NCBI RefSeq assembly: GCF_031348265.1
Contig: NZ_CP133771.1
Span: 8,184,001-8,248,000 of the forward strand
Length of the DNA stretch: 64,000 bases
Direction: 5' to 3'
From: Streptomyces collinus
GTDB taxonomy: Bacteria; Actinomycetota; Actinomycetes; Streptomycetales; Streptomycetaceae
Of the stretch, positions 58,621 to 64,000 are shown one piece after another; positions within the stretch are counted from its first letter, which is position 1, and each line of letters opens with the position of its first letter. The notes under the pieces were generated by a model that saw only the letters and a program-made list of their open reading frames with translations, had not been told where the DNA came from and did no database searches. The translations under genes were made by a program, and so were the position numbers.

Positions 58621-59307
58621 CCCCGCCGGCCGGCCGGCGGCCGTGAGCGGCGGCTTTCGCCGGCGACCGGGCGCGGTTGCGGGGGAGGGGGCCGGTCGGC
58701 CGGCGCCGGAACGGGGCCCAGCCGGCCCTCCGACAACCCACGCACCACGAGGTGCGCCGCCGGCCGGCCTGCGTGCGATCGCGAGACGCCGGCTGTCTGT
58801 CGGCCGGGGCAAGGCCGGGCTGGAGGGGGGCGGGTCAGGTGGTCATGCAGGGGCCCGGTGCCCCGTTCACCGTGATGGTGCGCCGTCGGTCGCTCTGCGT
58901 GCGCCCGGTGGCGAGACCCCGGCTGCCTGTCGGCCGGTTCCGGCTGTCCGGAAGGGGGGTCGGTCAGGTGGTGCAGTGACGCGGTTGCCCTGGGGCGCGC
59001 CGCCGGTCCGTTCTGCGTGCGGCCGAAGGCGACGCACTGTCTCCGTCTTGAGGTGCTCCGCCGGTCGGCCTGCGTGCGGTCGTGGCGCGGCCCCGGCCGG
59101 GGTCGGCCGGCCTGAGGGGAGTCCGGTCAGGGGTCACGCCGTCGTCTGGTGATCCGTCTGCCCTGGGGCGCGCCGCCGGGCCGTTCTGTATGCGGCCGAA
59201 GGCGACGCACTGTCTCCGCCTTGAGGCGCCCCGCCGGCCGGCCCCCGTGCGGCCGAAGGTGAGACCCCGGCCGGCCCTCCCGGCTGGGCCCCCGGCCGGG
59301 AGCGAGC
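58621..59307. repeat. Non-coding GC-rich block built of diverged direct repeats
   Basis: 687 bp without a believable gene; the open frames in it shift codon bias and match no family. An 85-bp segment at 58988-59072 recurs at 59161-59245 with only a few changes, both beginning CCCTGGGGCGCGCCGCCGG and containing GGCCGAAGGCGACGCACTGT. Shorter related units (CTGCGTGCG; GGTGCGCCG; CGGCTGnCTGTCGGCCGG; GGTCAGGTGGT) recur at about 58750, 58870 and 59050. It lies between the convergent alcohol dehydrogenase and oxidoreductase genes. Confidence 0.8.
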
Positions 59308-60258
59308 TCAGTCGTTCAGCAGCACCAGCTTCCCCGTCGTACGGCCGGTGTCGCCGAGGGCGTGTGCCTCGGCGGCCTCGGCCAGCGGGAACGTGCCGGC
59401 GATCGTGGCGCGCAGCTTTCCCGCCCCGACCAGTTCCGCGATCGCCTCCATGCCGCTGCGGTCGGCGTCCACCAGCATCCGCAGCGCCCGGACGCCCAGC
59501 CGCCCGGCCTCCTCGTAGAGGTCGTCCGAGCCGCCCGGGAGGATCGACACCAGGACGCCGCCGGGGCGCAGCACGCGCAGGGAGCGCAGGGCGTTGTCGC
59601 CGCCGATCGTGTCCAGGACGACGTCGGCGTCCTTGACGGCCTCGGTGAAGTCCGTCTCGCGGTAGTCGATCGTCTCGTCGGCGCCGATCCCGCGCAGGAA
59701 CTCGTGCTTGCCCGCGCTCGCGGTGCCGATCACGTATGCGCCGCGCGCCTTGGCGATCTGCACCGCCACGTGCCCGACCCCGCCCGCCGCGGCGTGGATC
59801 AGCACCCGCTGCCCGGGCCGGAGGTCCGCGTGCTCGGTGAGTGCCTGCCAGGCGGTGAGCGAGACCAGCGGGAGCGCGCCCGCCTGGGTGTGGTCGACGC
59901 CGGCCGGCTTGCGGGCGAGGGCGCGGACCGGGGCGATGACGTACTCGGCGTGCGAGCCGTGCCCGTACGGGTACGGCAGCATGCCGAAGACCTCGTCACC
60001 GGGCGCGAAGGCCACCACGCCGATGCCGACCGCCTCCACCACCCCGGAGACGTCCCAGCCCAGGACGAAGGGCGGCTCGCCCAGGAACCCGCCGGTCGCC
60101 CGGTGCTTCCAGTCGGTCGGGTTGACCCCGGCGGCCCGCACCCGGACCAGCACCTCGTTCGGCTTCGGTACCGGGCGCTCGGTCTGCACTTCCTTCAAGA
60201 CCTCGGGACCGCCGAGGACGTCCTGGCTGATGGCTCGCATCGTGTTCTTTGTGCTCAT
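59308..60258 (-). CDS. NADPH-dependent quinone-oxidoreductase-like MDR protein
   Basis: 316 residues from the ATG at 60258; a TTG two codons earlier and an ATG six codons later are possible, none with a clear ribosome-binding site. The pattern is that of zinc-free MDR proteins (VRVRAAGVNPTDWKHRATGG; VLGWDVSGVVEAVG; NADPH loop LIHAAAGGVGHVAVQIAKAR). No zinc cysteine cluster is present. The final LGDTGRTTGKLVLLN is typical. It is divergent from the AraC-type regulator with a palindrome between them, so it is the likely target of that regulator. Substrate not known; quinones or enones fit the family. Confidence 0.9.
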   Translation of the reverse strand: MSTKNTMRAISQDVLGGPEVLKEVQTERPVPKPNEVLVRVRAAGVNPTDWKHRATGGFLGEPPFVLGWDVSGVVEAVGIGVVAFAPGDEVFGMLPYPYGHGSHAEYVIAPVRALARKPAGVDHTQAGALPLVSLTAWQALTEHADLRPGQRVLIHAAAGGVGHVAVQIAKARGAYVIGTASAGKHEFLRGIGADETIDYRETDFTEAVKDADVVLDTIGGDNALRSLRVLRPGGVLVSILPGGSDDLYEEAGRLGVRALRMLVDADRSGMEAIAELVGAGKLRATIAGTFPLAEAAEAHALGDTGRTTGKLVLLND

Positions 60259-60295
60259 GGTCAACCAGCGTGCCGGTCCGCAGCCCTCGCGCCAA

Positions 60296-60309
60296 TGGCA
60301 AGATTGCCA
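60296..60309. promoter_or_regulatory. Palindrome TGGCAAGATTGCCA between oxidoreductase and AraC genes
   Basis: Six-base arms TGGCAA and TTGCCA with a 2-base centre, in the 71-bp divergent gap, nine bases before the -10 box of the AraC-type gene. A good position for repression or mutual control. Confidence 0.55.
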
Positions 60310-60317
60310 ACATTCGA

Positions 60318-60323
60318 TACGAT
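60318..60323 (+). promoter_or_regulatory. Candidate -10 box for leaderless araC-type transcription
   Basis: TACGAT is followed by six bases and the ATG at 60330; there is no Shine-Dalgarno sequence. Confidence 0.5.
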
Positions 60324-60329
60324 CGTGCC

Positions 60330-61283
60330 ATGCGACGTGAACGAGTGGTGGTCCTGGCGCTGGACGGGGTGTACCCCTTCGAGCTGGGCATCCCCAGCCG
60401 GATCCTCGGCGCGGCCGACGGGCGGTACGAGGTCCTCACCTGCTCGGTCGACGGCCGTCCGGTGCGCACCAACGCGGACTTCGGCGTCACCGTGGAGCAC
60501 GGCCCCGAGGCCCTGGCCACGGCGGACACGGTGGTGATCGCGCCCGTCGCGCCCGTCGCGCCCGACCGGCTCACCGACGAGGTGCCCGGCGACGTCCTGG
60601 CCGCCCTCGCGCTGATCCGCCCCGGCACCCGCATCGTCTCCATCTGCACCGGCGCCTTCGTGCTCGCCGCCGCGGGTCTCCTGGACGGGCGCCGGGCGAC
60701 CACCCACTGGCAGGTCGCCGACCGCTTCCGGCGCATGTTCCCGCGGGTCGACCTCGACCCGGACGTGCTCTTCGTCGACGATCACCCGTTCCTCACCTCC
60801 GCCGGGGCCGCCTCCGGCGTGGACATCTGCCTGCACCTCGTCCGCAAGGACCACGGCAGCCGCCTGGCCAACAGCGTCGCCCGCCGCTGCGTCGTCCCGC
60901 CCTTCCGGGACGGCGGCCAGGCCCAGTACATCGAGCAGCCCGTCCCCGAGCAGGGCGCCGCGAGCACCGCGGCCACCCGAGCCTGGGCTCTGGAACGCCT
61001 CGGCGAACCCCTCACCCTGGCGGACCTCTCCGGCCACGCGCGGATGAGCCAGCGCACCTTCGCCCGCCGCTTCCACGACGAGGTGGGTCTCAGCCCCGGC
61101 CGCTGGCTGATCCAGCAGCGCGTGGTGCGGGCCCGGCATCTGCTGGAGTCCAGCGACCTGACGGTCGATCAGATCGCCGGCCGGGTCGGCTTCGCGACCG
61201 GCGCCTCCCTGCGCCAGCACCTGCACGCGGCGATCGGTGTCTCCCCGCAGGCCTACCGCCGCACCTTCCAGACCGCCCGCTGA
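60330..61283 (+). CDS. GlxA-family AraC-type regulator (DJ-1/PfpI domain plus HTH)
   Basis: 317 residues from the ATG at 60330. The N-terminal DJ-1/PfpI-like domain includes VVVLALDGVYPFELGIPSRI and the nucleophile-elbow pattern RIVSICTGAFVLAAAGLLDG. The C-terminal AraC HTH is LTLADLSGHARMSQRTFARR and LTVDQIAGRVGFATGASLRQ with HLHAAIGVSPQAYRRTF. It is divergent from the MDR oxidoreductase. Regulators of this group respond to small metabolites, often glyoxal- or amine-related. Confidence 0.93.
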   Translation: MRRERVVVLALDGVYPFELGIPSRILGAADGRYEVLTCSVDGRPVRTNADFGVTVEHGPEALATADTVVIAPVAPVAPDRLTDEVPGDVLAALALIRPGTRIVSICTGAFVLAAAGLLDGRRATTHWQVADRFRRMFPRVDLDPDVLFVDDHPFLTSAGAASGVDICLHLVRKDHGSRLANSVARRCVVPPFRDGGQAQYIEQPVPEQGAASTAATRAWALERLGEPLTLADLSGHARMSQRTFARRFHDEVGLSPGRWLIQQRVVRARHLLESSDLTVDQIAGRVGFATGASLRQHLHAAIGVSPQAYRRTFQTAR

Positions 61284-61406
61284 CCCCTCGGGCGCGCAGC
61301 ACTCTTCACCTGATGGGACGCCAATTCCACTGACAGCAAAGCCATTTGTCGACCTGTTGCCTTCTCTCGAAGCGTGACGGAACCCTCACGCCCGGAGGGG
61401 GCGGGA

Positions 61407-61437
61407 TTGATCCTTCCGGGTCCAAACCCGATAGGGT
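61407..61437 (+). promoter_or_regulatory. Candidate promoter of the conservon
   Basis: TTGATC at 61407-61412 and TAGGGT at 61432-61437 are 19 bases apart, about 110 bp before the cvnA start. The spacing is one base long, so this is tentative. The 265-bp gap 61284-61548 holds no gene. Confidence 0.35.
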
Positions 61438-61548
61438 TCCGATCGGCGCTGCGAGTTGAGGCGATCGCGTCCAGTCGGCTCGCGGTGCGTACTCATGAGT
61501 GCGATCCACACACCCCCCCGTTCGATCGTGTTGCTTCGAAGGATGCAG

Positions 61549-63315
61549 ATGGAACTCGCCACTCCGCCACCGGCGGCGCGGGCCCCTGTCGCCTGGTACA
61601 GCTGGTGGTTGATGCCGCTGGGCTTGGGAGGCGGGACCGTTGCCGCCACGTTCATGAGCTCGGATCGAATAACCGCGGCCGTCGCCGGAATCGCAGCGAC
61701 GGCGGCCGGTGCCGTGTGCGTACGGCTGCTGCTGCGCACCCGGGCCCAACTGCACCGGGCGGAAGGCACCTTCCGCACCACGCAGGCCGAGCACAACCAG
61801 CAGTGGCAGCAGCATGTGGCAGGCCTGGAACGCAAGTTCGCCGCCGAACGCGCCAGCCTGGAATCCCAGCTCAACGAGCAGAACACGGCCTACGAGCGGC
61901 GCCTGGCCGACCAGAGCGCGACGTACGAGAAACAGCTCGCCGACCAGAGCGCCACGTACGAGACGCAGCTCGCCGACCGGTCCCGGGCCTATGAGGAACG
62001 GCTGACCGAGCAGGCCACCTCCTACGAGGCCCAGCTCGCCGACCAGGCCGAGGTCTGGCGGGAACAGCTCACCCACCAGCTCGCCGCGGTCGCCCGGCTC
62101 GCCGACGAGCAGCTGCCCGACGCGATGGAGAAGCTGCGCGCCGGCGACGCCATCGACGACCTGCTGCCCACGGTCAGCCAGTGCGCCAAGGTCAGTTCGG
62201 AGCTCCAGGCCGAACTGCGCAAGCTGCTGCGCACCTCCCTGATCGGCCTGGAGGCGGAGTTCGACCGCTCCACCTCCGCCGAACAGGCCGTGATCAGCAT
62301 CGGCAACCGCATCCACGTGCTGACCAGCAAGCTCCGCGGCCGGCTGCACGAGATGCAGGGCGAGCACGGCCGGCTGCCGGCCGTCGCCCGGGGCCTGATG
62401 GAGCTCGACCAGGAGCTGGGCCCCGCCGACTCGCTCGCCGCGAGCATCGGCGTGCTCGGCGGCTCCGACCGGCCCGGCCGGCAGTGGCAGGAGCCGCAGC
62501 GGCTGCTGAGCGTGGTGCGCGGCGGCATCGGCCGGATCAAGGACTTCCACCGGATCCAGGTGCGCCACCTGCCCGAACTGGGCGTCGACGGCGGCCTCGT
62601 CGACCACCTCACCCTGATCCTGGCCCACCTCCTGGACAACGCGGCCCGCTACTCGCCGCCCACCGAACCCGTGCTCATCTCCGGCAAGGAGGTCCCCAAC
62701 GGCGTCGGCATCGAGATCCAGGACTCCGGCAAGGGCCTGAGCGAGGAGAAGAAGCGCGACGCCGAGCACGCCCTCGCGGGCACCGCGCCCGGCGCGGGCC
62801 TCGGCGGCATCACCGAGGACGCCAACATCGGCCTGCGCGTCGTCGGTGCCCTCGCCCGCCGCTACGGCATCCGCGTCACCTTCGCGGACTCGCCGTGGCT
62901 CGGAACCTCCGTGGTGGTCGTGGTCCCGCACAAGTACTTCAGCCCGCTGCCCACGGCCGCGACCGCACCGGCCGCGCCCGCCCCCGCCCCGGAGGTGCGC
63001 ACCGCCACCGCGGCCCCGGCCCGCGAGACGGCCACCGTGCCCGAACCACGGGCCGCGCAGGCGGAGACCGCGGAGACCACGCCCGGCGGACTGCCCCGCC
63101 GCCGCAGCAAGCGGAACGAGACGGAGGCGCCCAGGCCGGCCGAGCGGGCCGACCGGGGCACCGTCGCCGCCGTTCCGCCGGACGCGTCCTTCTCGGGTCT
63201 CGCCGCCTTCGCCACCGCCGGACGCGACGCGGCGGAGGCCTCCGAGCCGGCCGGCGACCGCGACACCCTCGCCGGCCGCGAGTACACCGAGCACCGCACC
63301 GAAGAGAGCGACTAG
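61549..63315 (+). CDS. cvnA: Conservon sensor histidine-kinase-like protein CvnA
   Basis: 588 residues from the ATG at 61549 with GAAGGA five bases upstream; an ATG at 61543 is less well placed. Two membrane segments lie in the first 65 residues (APVAWYSWWLMPLGLGGGTV; ITAAVAGIAATAAGAVCVRL). Residues 108-173 are six 11-residue repeats of the form LADQSATYEKQ, a coiled coil. The kinase core has HLLDNAARYSPPTEPVLISG (N box), EIQDSGKGLSEEKKRDAEHA and GLRVVGALARRYGIRVTF. An Ala/Pro/Glu-rich tail of 120 residues follows. In conservons CvnA acts with CvnB, CvnC and the GTPase CvnD. Confidence 0.93.
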   Translation: MELATPPPAARAPVAWYSWWLMPLGLGGGTVAATFMSSDRITAAVAGIAATAAGAVCVRLLLRTRAQLHRAEGTFRTTQAEHNQQWQQHVAGLERKFAAERASLESQLNEQNTAYERRLADQSATYEKQLADQSATYETQLADRSRAYEERLTEQATSYEAQLADQAEVWREQLTHQLAAVARLADEQLPDAMEKLRAGDAIDDLLPTVSQCAKVSSELQAELRKLLRTSLIGLEAEFDRSTSAEQAVISIGNRIHVLTSKLRGRLHEMQGEHGRLPAVARGLMELDQELGPADSLAASIGVLGGSDRPGRQWQEPQRLLSVVRGGIGRIKDFHRIQVRHLPELGVDGGLVDHLTLILAHLLDNAARYSPPTEPVLISGKEVPNGVGIEIQDSGKGLSEEKKRDAEHALAGTAPGAGLGGITEDANIGLRVVGALARRYGIRVTFADSPWLGTSVVVVVPHKYFSPLPTAATAPAAPAPAPEVRTATAAPARETATVPEPRAAQAETAETTPGGLPRRRSKRNETEAPRPAERADRGTVAAVPPDASFSGLAAFATAGRDAAEASEPAGDRDTLAGREYTEHRTEESD

Positions 63316-63319
63316 TCCC

Positions 63320-63730
63320 ATGACGCAACAAGGAACAGATGTGAGCTGGGCGCTCCGCGATCTCGTCGAGAGCATCCAGGAGATCCGTTTCGCCCTCGTG
63401 GCCTCCAGCGACGGCAAGGCCATCACCTCCTACGGCGCCGAAGACCCCGACGACGTCGACCGCTTCGCGGCCGTGGTGGCCGGCCTGCAGGCCCTGGCCC
63501 AGCCGGTCGCCGAGCAGTTCCCCAAGTACGCCGGGCAGCTGCGCCTCGCCATGATCGAGGTGGACGGCGGGCACCTCTTCGTGGTGCGCGCGGGTGTGGA
63601 GACGTACCTCGGTGTCCTCGCCAGGGAAGGCCTCGACCAGGGCCTGCTCGGGCACCAGATGAGGGACCTGGCCCGCAGGATGGGTGAGCTCCTCGGCACC
63701 ACTCCGCGCCTGGAGGAGCACTCTGGATGA
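63320..63730 (+). CDS. cvnB: Conservon roadblock/LC7-domain protein CvnB
   Basis: 136 residues. The roadblock/LC7 fold is WALRDLVESIQEIRFALVAS, SDGKAITSYGAEDPDDVDRF and LRLAMIEVDGGHLFVVRAGV; these proteins dimerise and modulate small GTPases (MglB-like). It begins four bases after cvnA and its stop overlaps the cvnC start as ATGA, so the three genes are co-translated. Confidence 0.94.
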   Translation: MTQQGTDVSWALRDLVESIQEIRFALVASSDGKAITSYGAEDPDDVDRFAAVVAGLQALAQPVAEQFPKYAGQLRLAMIEVDGGHLFVVRAGVETYLGVLAREGLDQGLLGHQMRDLARRMGELLGTTPRLEEHSG

Positions 63731-64000
63731 GTGCTCCCCGCAGACCGTCGGACCCGTCCGGTCTCGAGCGCTACTACGTCCTCACGGGAGGGCGCAGCGG
63801 ACCGGGCGGTTCGGCGTCGAGCCTCGACGTGGCGACCCTCGTCGTCTCCCGCGCCGCCCCGTTACCGGGCATGCAGCACGAGCACGAGGAGATCCTCCGT
63901 CGCTGCCGCGACCCGCTGTCGGTCGCCGAGCTCGGCGCTCACCTCGGGCTCCCCTTCAACATTCTCGCGGTGCTGCTGTCGGACCTGCTGGACGCAGGTC
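63727..64000 (+). CDS. cvnC: Conservon DUF742 protein CvnC (3' end outside window)
   Basis: 91 codons are visible from the ATG at 63727. The DUF742 pattern is present: LERYYVLTGGRSGPGGSASS, LDVATLVVSRAAPLPGMQHE, HEEILRRCRDPLSVAELGAH and LGLPFNILAVLLSDLLDAG. Its N-terminal half is a winged-helix-like domain (SVAELGAHLGLPFNILAVLL). The GTPase cvnD should follow beyond 64000. Confidence 0.92.
   Translation, partial: MSAPRRPSDPSGLERYYVLTGGRSGPGGSASSLDVATLVVSRAAPLPGMQHEHEEILRRCRDPLSVAELGAHLGLPFNILAVLLSDLLDAG

Noticed and set aside
58643-59636. Open reading frames through the repeated block between the alcohol dehydrogenase and the oxidoreductase (for example 58643-59152 and 59082-59636)
   Set aside because: Both are made of low-complexity Arg/Pro/Gly codons generated by the GC-rich repeats, lack ribosome-binding sites and recall no family; the second also runs into the oxidoreductase gene on the other strand.
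1-64000. Biosynthetic gene cluster or prophage covering the window
   Set aside because: No polyketide, peptide synthetase, terpene, integrase or phage structural genes were found; the P450s stand beside their own regulators.

Overview
The window is high-GC actinobacterial chromosome, most likely Streptomyces. The evidence is codon use (nearly every third position G or C), GTG and TTG starts, a DmdR/IdeR-type iron box, a conservon (cvn) operon at the right end, and a copy of the 'GGGGCGCGGGGAACTGCGCGACCAGC'-like dispersed extragenic element common in streptomycetes (identified from memory; no search was run). No rRNA, tRNA, CRISPR array, phage or intact insertion sequence was seen.

Layout. 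1-6.4 kb: a GAF-LuxR regulator (cut by the window edge) divergent from a sugar-type ABC importer operon that ends in a YtcJ-like amidohydrolase. 6.4-9.0 kb: a Zn/Mn ABC importer (znuA-C-B order) with two Zur-box-like sites in its upstream region. 9.2-11.4 kb: a YheO/DauR-type regulator coupled to a fold-type II PLP ammonia-lyase, then a cupin. 11.4-11.7 kb: a frameshifted SDR remnant. 11.7-13.9 kb: a MoxR ATPase / VWA (CoxE-like) pair. 14.2-29.7 kb: a large L-rhamnose island. Leftward it has rhaI, rhaEW (aldolase-dehydrogenase fusion), rhaB and lutABC. Rightward it has the ABC importer rhaTPQS, a mutarotase, a secreted BNR beta-propeller protein and a LacI regulator. Two LacI-type operators sit in the divergent promoter region. 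Read together, the island takes rhamnose in, splits it to DHAP and lactaldehyde, oxidises the latter to lactate and feeds lactate to pyruvate through LutABC.

29.8-41.0 kb: a mixed metabolic/regulatory block. It holds an alpha/beta hydrolase, a PIG-L deacetylase, an ECF41-like sigma factor, a pentapeptide-repeat protein, a CYP102-like stand-alone P450 with a divergent TetR, an iron-box-controlled DUF2470 gene, a Tat-exported lactonase-like propeller, a FUSC membrane protein and a FusB-like treble-clef protein. 41.1-45.1 kb: a PAS-LuxR regulator divergent from a 1060-residue self-sufficient P450:reductase fusion (CYP102 type). 45.1-55.3 kb: a phosphotransferase, a ROK regulator, a small acidic protein, an epimerase-like SDR, a second FUSC protein, HAD and PHP proteins, an SDR, and a VanZ/DUF4230/STAS group. 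55.5-58.6 kb: a MarR regulator divergent from an aldehyde dehydrogenase/alcohol dehydrogenase pair, with two near-identical palindromic operators. 58.6-59.3 kb: a non-coding, internally repeated GC-rich block. 59.3-61.3 kb: an oxidoreductase divergent from a GlxA-type AraC regulator. 61.5-64.0 kb: the start of a conservon (CvnA kinase with six 11-residue coiled-coil repeats, CvnB roadblock, CvnC cut by the window end).

Functions are inferred from motifs, length and gene neighbourhood by eye; no database search was possible.
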